From Paenibacillus sp. 453mf (GTDB lineage Bacteria > Bacillota > Bacilli > Paenibacillales > Paenibacillaceae), in contig NZ_FPAC01000007.1 of assembly GCF_900116105.1 (NCBI RefSeq), positions 93,669-157,668 of the forward strand: DNA of 64,000 nt. Reading direction: 5' to 3'. Below the pieces are notes generated by a model, which saw only the letters and a program-made list of their open reading frames with translations, was not told the origin of the DNA and searched no databases. Every line of letters begins with the position of its first letter. The stretch's first letter is position 1. Below are positions 16,131 to 25,655 of this stretch, piece after piece. The translations under genes and the position numbers were made by a program.

Positions 16131-17654
16131 ATGAATCATCGCATTGGCATCATTGATATTGGATCGAACTCGATCCGACTTGTTATATACGAAGTGCTTC
16201 ATTCGGGAGAACATAGAGTTCTCCATGAGAAAAAGTATGCCGCCAGACTCAGTCAAAAAGTGAGTCCTGACGGTATCATCACCAAAGAAAATATAGATAC
16301 GATCATTCCCGTTCTGCTGAGCTATCAAGATATTTGTTCAGAATACGGTGTCTTACATATTCGTGCAGCTGCAACAGCAGCCATTCGAAATGCCACAAAT
16401 AGCGAGGAAATTACAGGCTGGATCAGATCTGCAACTGGACTTACCGTTGAGCTTATTTCCGGAGAGGACGAAGGCCGTCTTGGATTTCTCGGTGTGCGTG
16501 AATCGATCCCTCTTCATGACGGATATATCATTGATATCGGAGGAGGAAGCACAGAGATTACGCTGTTCCTAAACCGCGAGTATAGAGCAAGCTTATCAAT
16601 CCCATATGGCGCAGTAAATTCTCATGCACGTTATGGGGCAGCCGATTACTGGCGCTCAGAAACAGTACAAGGATTCAAACACTCGATCCTTGCGGCTCTT
16701 AAAGATGCGGATTGGCTGCATGCGCATCCGAATCTTCCACTGGTCGGTCTTGGCGGGACCGTTCGCGCCTTGGCAAAAATGGTTCAGAAGAGACAAGCCT
16801 ATTCCCTACCGCTCATGCACGGCTACTGGATGGACAAGGACGACATTCAGTCCTTCTATGACACACTTCCGTATATTCCATATGATCAACGCAAGAAGAC
16901 GCCTGGCTTATCCAAGGATCGAACAGATCTGATTATACCTGGTGTTATCCTGCTGCAGACGATCTTCGAATTACTGAGGTCTACCCATTATGTTGTGAGC
17001 GGAGCTGGACTTCGCGACGGGCTGTTCTATGAACCGCTTCACCGGCAATTTCCTCAGTTTATGAATCAGGATGTCTTGTCCAAGAGTGTCCAAAATGTGC
17101 TTGCCTATGATTCGTTTACACCACAAGAGGATCTTGATTACATCTATAGTCTGATGAAGATGCTTCACAATACGCTTGCAGGCCAAGGACAGACACAGGA
17201 TCAACGATTGATTTATGCTGTATCCATGCTTCACAGAATAGGAGAGAGAGTGCATCATCACCGGGCAAGCTCCCATTCCCTATACTGGCTCATGAACAAG
17301 GGCATGTGGGGACTCAATCATAGAGAAACGGTCATCTCTGCTCTCATCATCGATTATCATAAGAACCGTACACCGAAGCAGATAGAAGATCATCCGGATA
17401 TTTTGGCACCAGGCGATGTGGAGAAAATACACCAAGTTGGCTCCCTCCTTAAGCTTGCCCGGGCTTTGCACAGTGGAGGAAAAGCGATTCTAAGTGTGGA
17501 TATGAAAAAAACAGACGACTCCCTTCATCTGCAGTTAAACTGCAGCAGGGAACCGTCTGTGGAGCTTTTTGAACTATCAGAAGCTAAGAAAGATGTTGAA
17601 AAGGCATGGAAGCTGAGCTTGAAATGGTCTCTTTCTCTTTCTTCCACGTTTTAA
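16131..17654 (+). CDS. ppx: Exopolyphosphatase (Ppx/GppA family)
   Basis: Removes terminal phosphates from inorganic polyphosphate (or pppGpp in the GppA branch). Seen: ASKHA phosphate-1 motif IIDIGSNSIRL (7-17), RAAATAAIRNA, and phosphate-2 motif IDIGGGSTEI (about 138-147), GLGGTVRAL, then a C-terminal HD-like region with HRIGERVHHH. The 507 residues match full-length Ppx. It converges on ppk and the two coding regions overlap by 71 bp at their 3' ends, pairing the polyphosphate-degrading and synthesising enzymes. Whether it is specific for polyP or pppGpp cannot be decided here; the neighbour favours polyP. Confidence 0.93.
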   Translation: MNHRIGIIDIGSNSIRLVIYEVLHSGEHRVLHEKKYAARLSQKVSPDGIITKENIDTIIPVLLSYQDICSEYGVLHIRAAATAAIRNATNSEEITGWIRSATGLTVELISGEDEGRLGFLGVRESIPLHDGYIIDIGGGSTEITLFLNREYRASLSIPYGAVNSHARYGAADYWRSETVQGFKHSILAALKDADWLHAHPNLPLVGLGGTVRALAKMVQKRQAYSLPLMHGYWMDKDDIQSFYDTLPYIPYDQRKKTPGLSKDRTDLIIPGVILLQTIFELLRSTHYVVSGAGLRDGLFYEPLHRQFPQFMNQDVLSKSVQNVLAYDSFTPQEDLDYIYSLMKMLHNTLAGQGQTQDQRLIYAVSMLHRIGERVHHHRASSHSLYWLMNKGMWGLNHRETVISALIIDYHKNRTPKQIEDHPDILAPGDVEKIHQVGSLLKLARALHSGGKAILSVDMKKTDDSLHLQLNCSREPSVELFELSEAKKDVEKAWKLSLKWSLSLSSTF

Positions 17655-19725
17655 TTTCTAGTGCTTCAAATTGACTTCTCAGGCTTGGCTCATCATTCGT
17701 AACAGGAATATAATTCCCGTTCGATAGAAGGAGCCGGGCCTTCACATTATCTTGTAACGACAAATCCAGTATATTTACAATCGTTTGCTTAAGCTGCGGA
17801 TCATGTACAGGACACATCAGCTCAATCCGGCGATTTAAATTCCGAGTCATCCAGTCAGCACTGGATAGGAAGACCTCTGGGTCTTTATGGTTCTGGAAAT
17901 AAAAGATACGTGAATGCTCAAGAAACCGGTCGACGATACTGATGACCCGAATATTCTCGCTGAGGCCTTCTATACCTGGACGAAGACAGCATACACCTCT
18001 AACGATAAGCTGAATCTTTACCCCTGCCTGTGAGGCAGCGTATAGCTCGTCAATCAGCTCCTGGTTGGACAGGGAATTGATCTTGGCGATGATATGAGCC
18101 GGTTTCCCCTGCTCAGCATTCTGAGCTTCTCTACGAATCATCTCAAACAGTCTCGATTTCAGTCCAGCCGGTGCGATATGAAGCTGCTGCAAGCCTTGAG
18201 CTGCCGAATACCCGGTAATTTCGTTAAATACCTCAGAAGCGTCTTCGCCTATCTGCGGATCTGAAGTGAGAAGCCCGATATCGGTATACACCCGTGCTGT
18301 GCTTGCATTATAGTTGCCTGTCCCTACATGAACATACCTTTTAAGCATATTTTGCTCTTTTCGAACGACGAGTATGATCTTGGCATGTGTCTTCAGGCCG
18401 ACAAGGCCGTATACAACATGGCATCCTGCCTTCTCGAGCTCCCTCGCCCAGGCGATATTTCTCTCTTCATCAAATCTTGCCTTCAGCTCGACAACAACGG
18501 TCACCTGCTTGCCCAGCTCAGCCGCATGAGCAAGTGCCGCAATCAGTCTAGAGTCTCCATTGACCCGATATAAGGTCATCTTGATAGCCATGACTTGTGG
18601 ATCTTCCGAAGCCTCTTCTACAAAATCCGTGACTGCATCAAATGACTCATAAGGATGGTACAGCAGTATGTCCTGTCTTCGTAAGATGCGGAACAGGCTT
18701 TCCTCTGTATTGAATACATCCGGATAGACAGGCTTGATACTGGGATACTTCAAATGGTTATATCCTTCGAGCTGATCCACAAAACCACTTAGAAATCCCA
18801 GATCCATGGGTCCTTCAATTTCGAAGATTTCATCAGATCCTAATGAGAATTCTTCCTGTAAATATTCAAGGGCATACGGATGAATTCCCTGTTCCACCTC
18901 GAGACGTACTGGCGCGCCTCTTCTGCGTCTTCTCAGCTCTTTTTCAATTTCTTCCATCAAATCCTCTGCTTCTTCCTCATTGATGTATAAGTCCGAATTT
19001 CGCGTCAGCCGAAAGCCATGAACCGCTTCTGGGATGTACCCGCTGAACAAAGATTGAATATGATGTTTTATCAGTTCTTCAATTCGTATAAATGATTTCT
19101 TCTTACTATTAGATCGCAGCGGAACTGAGATGACACGTGGAATATTGGAAGGAACCTGTACAATGGCGAAATAGTGATCATTTCCTTCCGGGTTCTCTTC
19201 CTTGCGCAAGATTACGGCCAAATACACATATTTATGGTGTACGAGCGGAAAGGGTCTGCTGGAGTCTACAGCCATGGGTGTCAGCACCGGAAATACAATA
19301 TCGTGAAAATATTGCTCCATCGCTTTTTGCTGCGTCGCATTCAGGTCCGTATATTCCATAAATACGATCCCCTTTTTGCTCAATTGTCTCAGCAAATCGC
19401 GGTATGAACGGTACTGTTCACTGACCATCTTCATCGTTCGTTTCATCAGTCTTCGATATAGACCTGTTGCTGTATACCCAGTAAAGTCCTTTTTCGTGAA
19501 GCCTGCCTTGATCTTCTCTCTGGTCTCTGCCACACGTACACTCATAAACTCATCCAGGTTGGTTGTTACTATGGATAGGAAGCGGACGCGTTCCAGCAGG
19601 GGTGTATCTGGGCTCTGCGCTTCTTCGAGCACTCTTCTGTTGAATTCCAGCCAGCTTAAATCCCGATTTAAATATGGGTTCATATCGCGTTTATAATTCT
19701 CCTTTTCTATACTTCCCTCACTCAT
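17584..19725 (-). CDS. ppk: Polyphosphate kinase PPK1
   Basis: Reversibly polymerises the gamma phosphate of ATP into polyphosphate. Seen: N-terminal YLNRDLSWLEFNRRVLEEA (about 18-36), the first HKD-like active-site segment GLKTHAKI with the expected phospho-histidine at His447, and the second, EHSRIFYF with His603. Length of 713 is typical. The upstream ATG at 19725 lacks a clear ribosome site; ATG at 19683 (14 codons in) follows AAGGAG at a long spacing and is a possible true start. The C-terminus overlaps the end of ppx by 71 bp. Confidence 0.95.
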   Translation of the reverse strand: MSEGSIEKENYKRDMNPYLNRDLSWLEFNRRVLEEAQSPDTPLLERVRFLSIVTTNLDEFMSVRVAETREKIKAGFTKKDFTGYTATGLYRRLMKRTMKMVSEQYRSYRDLLRQLSKKGIVFMEYTDLNATQQKAMEQYFHDIVFPVLTPMAVDSSRPFPLVHHKYVYLAVILRKEENPEGNDHYFAIVQVPSNIPRVISVPLRSNSKKKSFIRIEELIKHHIQSLFSGYIPEAVHGFRLTRNSDLYINEEEAEDLMEEIEKELRRRRRGAPVRLEVEQGIHPYALEYLQEEFSLGSDEIFEIEGPMDLGFLSGFVDQLEGYNHLKYPSIKPVYPDVFNTEESLFRILRRQDILLYHPYESFDAVTDFVEEASEDPQVMAIKMTLYRVNGDSRLIAALAHAAELGKQVTVVVELKARFDEERNIAWARELEKAGCHVVYGLVGLKTHAKIILVVRKEQNMLKRYVHVGTGNYNASTARVYTDIGLLTSDPQIGEDASEVFNEITGYSAAQGLQQLHIAPAGLKSRLFEMIRREAQNAEQGKPAHIIAKINSLSNQELIDELYAASQAGVKIQLIVRGVCCLRPGIEGLSENIRVISIVDRFLEHSRIFYFQNHKDPEVFLSSADWMTRNLNRRIELMCPVHDPQLKQTIVNILDLSLQDNVKARLLLSNGNYIPVTNDEPSLRSQFEALEIKTWKKEKETISSSASMPFQHLS

Positions 19726-19981
19726 GAAGCGTATTGTTCGAAGCTGGATTGACTCGTGTTGTCCATTTTTATTGTAATCTCATTGTGTAAACGCAATGTA
19801 AAATCTGCCGCAAGGTTGACGAATATTACGATTCTTGTATGTGAAGATATCAAAAATATGACATTGTTTCTACCAAATTTGACGGGATGCTTTACAATAG
19901 AGAATAGAGTAGGGTAAAGTGTTTACGTCAGTGCTATTATACGTGAACGTAGTTGTCACCTTACGAATGAAGGAGGATACG

Positions 19982-20209
19982 ATGAATTCCAATAAATCCA
20001 GAACGCTGCAAAAAAACATCGAGTTTTTTACTGCGGCCTTATCTCAAACCGTCGTTTCCGTTTGGCAGGAGGATTCTGCTGGTGTCTATTGTGAAATTGC
20101 CCGTGGTCATGTAGAAATGTTCTCCAATGATAAAGTACGATTAAGAAGTGAAGACGGCAGAGAGCATCATTATTCCCGTGACACGGTCATTTTTCAAACG
20201 GAAGTTTAA
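19982..20209 (+). CDS. Unrecognised 75-residue protein
   Basis: Small soluble protein, predicted mixed alpha/beta, with no motif I recognise; it contains a C-terminal beta-rich part (KVRLRSEDGREHHYSRD). The frame is open further upstream, but the ATG at 19982 has a textbook AAGGAGG six bases before it and is taken as the start. It is divergent from ppk and followed by the complex hairpin at 20211-20345, which ends in T6 and would terminate it. Conserved status is unknown. Confidence 0.78.
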   Translation: MNSNKSRTLQKNIEFFTAALSQTVVSVWQEDSAGVYCEIARGHVEMFSNDKVRLRSEDGREHHYSRDTVIFQTEV

Positions 20210-20210
20210 T

Positions 20211-20345
20211 ATACGAGGACGACTACGTGTTCGTTAGAATTCATCCACTTACTTTTACGTTAGAATCGGTACAACACATCAGTGTGTACGATTCTATAAG
20301 TAAAGGGGACGAATTCTAACGGATAAGCTGTAGTCGTTTTTTATA
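20211..20345 (+). repeat. Long nested inverted repeat ending in a terminator
   Basis: A 120-nt element with four collinear arm pairs: ACGACTAC/GTAGTCGT (20219-20226, 20330-20337), CGTTAGAATTC/GAATTCTAACG (20232-20242, 20311-20321), TAGAATCG/CGATTCTA (20261-20268, 20289-20296), and an apical GTACA..TGTAC. T6 follows at 20336-20343 region. CGTTAGAAT also occurs twice in direct orientation. It lies in the convergent gap between the 19982 gene and the VOC gene. It serves as a plus-strand terminator but is far larger than needed. Confidence 0.7.
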
Positions 20346-20389
20346 TAGATCGAAGAAAGCTTGCTGCTATAATGCTGGATGCCAGCATA

Positions 20390-20776
20390 TTACGAAGAAT
20401 ACGGGGCTCCAAATTCAATAATATTGTGGTCTGGATCCAGAATAAAAATTTGGGCAAATCCTGCAACACTGTCCGGTCTTGCTTCATACGGAATGTTTTG
20501 TGATTCCAGCCACTCAATCGTTGCCTTATGACTCTTCACCCATATGGCAAAATGACCGTCAGTCGTGTCAATTCCACGCTCTCTCAGTGTATCTCCTGCA
20601 GGATGCTCCAATAAATGCAGCTGCTGATGCTCCCCAATGGCATACCATACTCCGGTGGAGTTAAATGGCGGACGCTCTAGCTGCTTAAACTTCAATTTTT
20701 CCGAATAAAAGGCATGTGCGCGCTCGATATCCCGAACAGCAAGACTGACATGGTGAATCCGTTCCATTTCAAGCAT
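20390..20776 (-). CDS. Glyoxalase/bleomycin-resistance (VOC) family protein
   Basis: A 128-residue single VOC domain. Seen: two beta-alpha-beta-beta-beta halves with HHVSLAVRD at the N-terminus, QQLHLLEH mid-way, GHFAIWV starting the second half and HNIIEFG near the end, giving the usual His/Glu metal-binding positions. Specific substrate cannot be told; such proteins are glyoxalases, dioxygenases or thiol-transfer resistance enzymes. The track frame opens 7 codons earlier, but ATG at 20776 has GTGAGGT about 7 bases upstream. Single gene. Confidence 0.85.
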   Translation of the reverse strand: MLEMERIHHVSLAVRDIERAHAFYSEKLKFKQLERPPFNSTGVWYAIGEHQQLHLLEHPAGDTLRERGIDTTDGHFAIWVKSHKATIEWLESQNIPYEARPDSVAGFAQIFILDPDHNIIEFGAPYSS

Positions 20777-20881
20777 AATGTATACCTCACTCTTCATGAT
20801 CTAATTATGTAATGTCACCTGAGAATTCCATGTCTCTATGCTAACATATGCAAAGGCAGATTTATACAGTTATTGCATCGG

Positions 20882-21763
20882 CTAATCTGTACTGTGCTCA
20901 TAATTATCCCAGACCACTTGCTCTGTCCGTAGATCAATCAGTGCTGCATGATCAACCAAAGCCGCCAGCCGAAGCGCCTCCTCAAGCGTTGGATAACGGT
21001 CAAAATACACTTCATTGACATATAAGGCGACACCTTCATTACCTGCAACCGGGACCTTGCTGTCAGCTGTGACGTCAGTTGATTTCGAATCCGTAGGAGA
21101 ACTTCCGGAGCTTGAGCCTTGATCACTCTTCGTCACATCCCCTACTTCAACAACAGGAACCGAAGCTTCTGTTGTTATAAGTTTATCTTGTACGTTGTTC
21201 TCTTCCTTATGCACTTCATCCTTCAGTTCTTCCTCTTGCTTCCCCATGTCTGGCTCTTGCTGCACGTCCTTCATGCTAGCCTGCTGATCTGCACGGCTCA
21301 TAGCATATTGCTCGCCTTGTACGCCTGCACTCGGAGAGCTTGAAATCATGACATTTTCATCATAGATTGGACGATTTGAAATCTCGGCCAGCGATGAAGA
21401 CTCCATATCAATAAATCCAAGCAGTGTTTCCTTGTAAGCAGCCATCATGACACCCTTACTATCACCAGCTGCCTGCTCGTATCGCAGGGTCAGATCCGTA
21501 GAATATTGCACCGTTCCCTCTTGTGCCAGCTGCTGAGTATACTCGGTCAGTTCCTTCTGCGAAGGAGGAAGAGGCAGATCCTCCAGTGCATCTCGGGCTA
21601 TTTTATCGGTAATCGACTGTGTTATCAGCTCAGAGAAGACGGGCTCGGATACCTTCCTCACTACAATCACCAGCAGTGCCATCACAACAAGTAAAAATAA
21701 CGTGTTCCTTATCATTTTATGTATCAGTATGATTTCCCCTTTATACCGTTCAAAAAAGAACAT
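20882..21763 (-). CDS. Membrane-anchored protein with disordered acidic linker, function unknown
   Basis: Starts with a short basic region and one transmembrane span (about residues 18-36, TLFLLVVMALLVIVVRK), then a helical extracytoplasmic part, a low-complexity linker rich in Gln, Glu, Lys, Ser and Thr (about 150-235), and a compact C-terminal segment of about 45 residues (VALYVNEVYFDRYPTLEEAL). Topology suggests an N-in, surface-exposed protein. I do not recognise the family. The start is uncertain: the ATG at 21763 has no ribosome site, and the internal ATG at codon 17 is 20 bases after AAAGGGG. Confidence 0.72.
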   Translation of the reverse strand: MFFFERYKGEIILIHKMIRNTLFLLVVMALLVIVVRKVSEPVFSELITQSITDKIARDALEDLPLPPSQKELTEYTQQLAQEGTVQYSTDLTLRYEQAAGDSKGVMMAAYKETLLGFIDMESSSLAEISNRPIYDENVMISSSPSAGVQGEQYAMSRADQQASMKDVQQEPDMGKQEEELKDEVHKEENNVQDKLITTEASVPVVEVGDVTKSDQGSSSGSSPTDSKSTDVTADSKVPVAGNEGVALYVNEVYFDRYPTLEEALRLAALVDHAALIDLRTEQVVWDNYEHSTD

Positions 21764-21870
21764 TGATATAGAATTTCTATCGGAAGTTCGGCACGAAATA
21801 TGAAGTCATCTCAAAACTCCATAACGAAGTCACATCCTTGGTTATCAGCTTCAGCCAGCCCTCTGTCATA

Positions 21871-21921
21871 AAAAAAACCTCCCGACCCACGGTATGCATT
21901 ATACCAGAGGTCGAAAGGTTT
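21871..21921 (-). terminator. Terminator of the A-type Fe-S carrier gene
   Basis: On the minus strand AACCTTTCGACC and GGTCGGGAGGTT pair with an internal mismatch loop, with GGTAT/ATACC pairing inside (21891-21895, 21901-21905), followed by T8. Confidence 0.75.
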
Positions 21922-21948
21922 CGTTCTCCATGTTTCTCGATCATTCTC

Positions 21949-22308
21949 TTAGCATGGCTCTTCGTTCGGTTTACCCGCGTCCGTAGCCGTACGGAAGGAA
22001 GAACCGCAGCCACAAGTGGCAATCGCGTTCGGATTATGAATGGTAAACCCGCCCGTCATACCGGATTCTTCAAAGTCGATTTCGAGTCCGTCGAGGAAAC
22101 GCAGGTTGTCCTTCTCCACAACTACTTTCATATCTTGAATTGTCATATATACATCATCGTCAGTTTCCTTATCATCAAACCCCATAGCATAGGAGAAACC
22201 TGTGCAGCCTCCCGGTGTCACACCAAGACGGAGGAACATGTTCGGTGTTTCCTGCTGTTCGAGCATGTCTTTCAGATGCTCTGCCGCTGTCTCACTAATT
22301 GTAATCAT
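21949..22308 (-). CDS. A-type iron-sulfur carrier (HesB/IscA/ErpA family, YutM-like)
   Basis: Carries or inserts Fe-S clusters into apoproteins. Seen: the three conserved cysteines Cys35 (GGCTGF) and Cys99 and Cys101 (CGCGSSF), and the family core MITISETAAEHLK. 119 residues, close to B. subtilis YutM. The C-terminus has a short extra tail ending in Cys. Transcribed alone with a strong terminator; the NifU-like scaffold gene at 25388 lies 3 kb away. Ribosome site AAGGAGG lies a few bases before the ATG. Confidence 0.93.
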   Translation of the reverse strand: MITISETAAEHLKDMLEQQETPNMFLRLGVTPGGCTGFSYAMGFDDKETDDDVYMTIQDMKVVVEKDNLRFLDGLEIDFEESGMTGGFTIHNPNAIATCGCGSSFRTATDAGKPNEEPC

Positions 22309-22654
22309 AAGTCTTACCTCCTTCTTTCCTGATAACTAAATTATACTCCAGTCACTTTCGTACCTCAAGAGTTACCTATCCGCATTTTCAGTATGCTTTT
22401 TATTAAGATCATACTCTTTTTATTTCCAGATATTGAACCTATGAAATGTGAGGTTTATAATAGGTAGGGTATTTGAAGCCAAACTGTCGATATTACAGTG
22501 GTTCCAGTTGCTGTCATAAATGTAGTTGTAACTTTTTTCACAACCATTCAATATTGAAGTTTGATCTTGGGACTCCTACGGGTAAAATTATATGAGAGCA
22601 TGAATCAATGGTCACGGCACAAACAAAAAAAAGTACGGACTAGGAGGAATAAGC
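22309..22654. other. Divergent intergenic region, no gene seen
   Basis: 346 bp between the divergently transcribed Fe-S carrier and mqnE genes. It must hold both promoters. I see no ORF with a ribosome site, no hairpin with a T-run and no clear operator. Confidence 0.6.
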
Positions 22655-23761
22655 ATGTCCACCCTTATTACACCCCAAACGGACTCGAAGATGGCTGCCA
22701 TCATAGAGAAGGTACAGAATGGTCAGCGTCTTACACTTGAGGACGGTGTTTACTTGTATGAGAGCGACGATCTGCTAACGATTGGACAGCTTGCTAACGA
22801 AGTCAATCTTCGCAAGAACGGAAAGAAAGTTTATTTTATCGAAAATATGAGCCTTTATTTCACCAATGTGTGTGAAGCCCGCTGCGCCTTCTGCAACTTC
22901 CGCAAAGATCAGGGCGAGGAAGGCTCCTATACGCTGTCAGGGCAAGAAATGATTGATTATGTGGAGCAGCACATTCATCCGGGAGTCCGGGAATTCCACA
23001 TTGTCGGCGGACATAATCAGCATGTGCCTTTTCAATATTATGTCGATTCCCTTGCTGCTTTAAACGAGAAATACCCGAATGTAACACTGAAAGCCTATAC
23101 CGCTGCTGAGATTGATTTTTTCACCCGCATCAGCGGCCTTAGCATCAAGGAAGTACTGCAGGAGCTGATGAAGGCTGGACTCCAGTCCCTTACCGGGGGC
23201 GGGGCAGAAATCCTCTCCGATGAATATCGTAAAAAGATGAAGGTTACCAAAGCAAACGTTGATCGTTACCTAGAGGTTCACCGTACCGCCCATCAGCTCG
23301 GCATGAGGACACATACCACGATGCTGTACGGATCTGTGGAGTCCTATGAAGACCGGATTAACCATATGCTGCAAATTCGCGAGCTGCAGGATGAGACGAA
23401 GGGTTTCCAGGTATTCATCCCGCTGTCCATGCAGCCGAAGAGCAAGAACGCCGGCATCATGCGCCGCAATTCCGCTTATGAGGACTTGAAGACCATTGCG
23501 ATCTCCAGACTCATGTTAGATAATTTTGACCACATCAAAGCCTACTTTATTAATATTGGACCTCAGCTGACCCAGGTCTCCTTAAGCTTCGGCGCCTCTG
23601 ACGTTCATGGTACGATTGTCCGTGAACAAATTAGTCATGCAGCAGGTGCTCTGACTCCAGCGGGACTCACCCGCAAGGAGCTGATCTGGCTCGTTAAAGG
23701 AGCAGGACGCATTCCTGTCGAACGGGATACGTTCTATAACGAAATTGAAGTATTTGAATAA
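22655..23761 (+). CDS. mqnE: Aminofutalosine synthase MqnE (radical SAM)
   Basis: Radical SAM enzyme that joins chorismate-derived 3-(1-carboxyvinyloxy)benzoate to SAM, giving aminofutalosine in the futalosine route to menaquinone. Seen: the iron-sulfur motif CEARCAFC (Cys73, Cys77, Cys80), the GGHNQHVPFQYY segment, and the family C-terminus REQISHAAGA. 368 residues, normal. Start ATG with AGGAGGA about 7 bases upstream. Other mqn genes are not in the window. The route is known in Paenibacillus but not B. subtilis, which helps place the organism. CofH/MqnC paralogs are the main alternatives; the segment pattern favours MqnE. Confidence 0.92.
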   Translation: MSTLITPQTDSKMAAIIEKVQNGQRLTLEDGVYLYESDDLLTIGQLANEVNLRKNGKKVYFIENMSLYFTNVCEARCAFCNFRKDQGEEGSYTLSGQEMIDYVEQHIHPGVREFHIVGGHNQHVPFQYYVDSLAALNEKYPNVTLKAYTAAEIDFFTRISGLSIKEVLQELMKAGLQSLTGGGAEILSDEYRKKMKVTKANVDRYLEVHRTAHQLGMRTHTTMLYGSVESYEDRINHMLQIRELQDETKGFQVFIPLSMQPKSKNAGIMRRNSAYEDLKTIAISRLMLDNFDHIKAYFINIGPQLTQVSLSFGASDVHGTIVREQISHAAGALTPAGLTRKELIWLVKGAGRIPVERDTFYNEIEVFE

Positions 23762-23802
23762 GATCAGTTGACTCTCCCATTTCCACACTTCATATCATTA
23801 AC

Positions 23803-23829
23803 GGATCAGTTCCTCGCTGGGACTGATCC
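23803..23829 (+). terminator. Hairpin after mqnE
   Basis: GGATCAGT (23803-23810) pairs with ACTGATCC (23822-23829). Only a weak T stretch follows, so termination may be partial. Confidence 0.5.
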
Positions 23830-23972
23830 TTACTTATGCACTAATGCCAGCCCTTGCTATAACAACAAAGACGACGTTACCCATTATAATGGACTGTCGA
23901 TTTTATATTTTTTAATTTACCAGACAGCTTCTTTTTATGTGGGAACACAGAAGGAAAGGAAGTTATTTAGCT

Positions 23973-25034
23973 ATGAAGAATATTCTTGTACTTGGAGGCG
24001 GCTACGGCGGTCTCACTATCACTAAACATTTAATTGAAGGTCCATTGCCGAAGGATGTCAAAATCACGCTGGTCGACCGCATGCCTTATCAAGGTCTTAA
24101 GACAGAATACTATGCCCTTGCAGCGGGAACCGTGTCCGATTACGATCTTCGGGTACAGTATCCGGTTCATCATCAATTGGAATATCGATACGGTGAAGTG
24201 ACGAGCATTGATCTGGATGCAAAATCCATCTCTCTTCGAAATGAGGAAATGATTGAATATGATCAGCTCGTGATTGGCCTTGGCTGCACAGATCGATTCC
24301 ATGGCACTCCAGGTGCCGAGGAGTATAGCAATACTATTCAAAGCTTTAAGAGTACCCGCGATACTTATATGCGTCTAAGCGAGCTCAAGCCTTACGCCAA
24401 TGTTCATATTGTGGGCGGTGGCTTAAGCGGAGTTGAGGTGGCAGCAGAAATAAGGGAAAGCCGTGCTGATCTGAACGTGACGATACTCGATCGCGGTGAA
24501 CGAGTTCTCTCTGCGTTTCCACAACGTTTATCCGCTTACGTGGGTGAATGGTTCAGTGAACATCAGGTAGAGATCAAGAATCAAATTTCTGTGTCCCGCG
24601 TTGAACCTGGCTCCATTTATAACCGGGATGAGGAAATTAGGACAGATGCCATTGTGTGGACGGCAGGAATTCAGCCCGTACAGCTGGTGCAGGATCTTCC
24701 TGTTGAGAAAGACCCAAGCGGACGTGTGAAATTGAATGAATATTATCAAATCCCTGAATACAGAGAAGTCTATGTCGTCGGAGACTGTGCGAGCCTGCCC
24801 TTTGCCCCAAGTGCCCAAGCGGCTGAGGTGCAAGGCGAGCAAATTGCACATGTCATTTCTGCTCTTCTAAGAAACGAAGAGCCCAAAGTCGAGGTTCTTC
24901 GCCTGAGAGGCACACTGGGTGCTTTGGGCAAAAAAGCCGGATTTGGGCTCATGGGCAAGACCTCCATGATGGGGCGTGTGCCGCGTATTCTGAAGAGTGG
25001 TGTCCTCTGGATGTCCAAACGTCATCTTGGCTAG
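23973..25034 (+). CDS. NDH-2-like FAD-dependent oxidoreductase (YutJ type)
   Basis: Paralog of the enzyme at 11228. Seen: FAD loop LGGGYGG (about 6-12), NAD loop [13 protein letters not shown] (about 145-157), and [10 protein letters not shown] near 275, followed by [12 protein letters not shown]. 353 residues matches B. subtilis YutJ. Identity with the better known Ndh is low, so its electron acceptor is uncertain. An in-frame ATG 12 codons upstream has no good site; the ATG at 23973 follows AAGGAAAGGAAG at 10 bases. Clustering with YuzB and YutI types repeats the B. subtilis yut region. Confidence 0.9.
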   Translation: MKNILVLGGGYGGLTITKHLIEGPLPKDVKITLVDRMPYQGLKTEYYALAAGTVSDYDLRVQYPVHHQLEYRYGEVTSIDLDAKSISLRNEEMIEYDQLVIGLGCTDRFHGTPGAEEYSNTIQSFKSTRDTYMRLSELKPYANVHIVGGGLSGVEVAAEIRESRADLNVTILDRGERVLSAFPQRLSAYVGEWFSEHQVEIKNQISVSRVEPGSIYNRDEEIRTDAIVWTAGIQPVQLVQDLPVEKDPSGRVKLNEYYQIPEYREVYVVGDCASLPFAPSAQAAEVQGEQIAHVISALLRNEEPKVEVLRLRGTLGALGKKAGFGLMGKTSMMGRVPRILKSGVLWMSKRHLG

Positions 25035-25054
25035 TTGTCGACAAGCCGACTCAC

Positions 25055-25306
25055 TCATATATCCAAGTCATCCCATGCGTCAGCTTCAGCGATTTTGGAC
25101 AAAATGGCTTCATGCAGTTCTTTAGGGCTGGCTGCAGTGATGACCTCACCATTTACCAGTGCAAAAGGGGTAATACTGCATTGTCCGCAATTGCTGAGGC
25201 AGCCGTACTCGATGACGTCGTAGTCCATGTTCTCTTCAAGCTCTTCAAAGAGCTCATCCGTACCAAAGTGCATGTTGTTGGTACAAAATTCAATAATCGG
25301 TCTCAT
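25055..25306 (-). CDS. YuzB family protein (DUF1450)
   Basis: An 83-residue protein with the conserved core IEFCTNN near the N-terminus, then [13 protein letters not shown] and FALVNGE, as in B. subtilis YuzB. The Cys residues (one at residue 8, three in [10 protein letters not shown]) suggest a redox or metal-binding, thioredoxin-like ferredoxin fold. Function is unknown. The ATG at 25306 has AGGTG six bases upstream; an upstream GTG lies within that site and is rejected. It converges on the yutJ-type gene and is divergent from the NifU-like gene. Confidence 0.88.
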   Translation of the reverse strand: MRPIIEFCTNNMHFGTDELFEELEENMDYDVIEYGCLSNCGQCSITPFALVNGEVITAASPKELHEAILSKIAEADAWDDLDI

Positions 25307-25387
25307 TTTATTCACCTGCTTTTGCTTTTACCATTTTATTTTGGCGTATTTTATACTATAATAAAGGGAAGGAAAGGAGTTGATAAC

Positions 25388-25636
25388 ATGAGCGAAAACG
25401 TACAAAGCAGCACCATGTATGATGAAGTCTCTGACGTGCTCGATAAACTTCGTCCGTTCCTTCAGCGCGATGGCGGTGACGTGGAATTGGTCGATGTCGA
25501 AGACGGCATTGTGAAACTGAAATTAATGGGTGCTTGCGGTAGTTGCCCAAGCTCCACCATCACACTAAAAGCAGGGATCGAGCGCGCGCTAGTCGAAGAA
25601 GTCGAAGGCGTAGAAGAAGTCGTTCAAGTATTCTAA
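25388..25636 (+). CDS. NifU-like Fe-S scaffold protein (YutI type)
   Basis: 82-residue protein consisting of the NifU C-terminal domain, a scaffold that assembles or delivers Fe-S clusters. Seen: [14 protein letters not shown] and the cluster-binding CGSCPSS (Cys at about 51 and 54). The frame is open far upstream, but the ATG at 25388 follows AAAGGAG by 8 bases and yields the family N-terminus. It is followed by a strong terminator. With the A-type carrier at 21949 it gives two Fe-S factors within 4 kb. Confidence 0.94.
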   Translation: MSENVQSSTMYDEVSDVLDKLRPFLQRDGGDVELVDVEDGIVKLKLMGACGSCPSSTITLKAGIERALVEEVEGVEEVVQVF

Positions 25637-25655
25637 TATCCCATACTGTCATATA

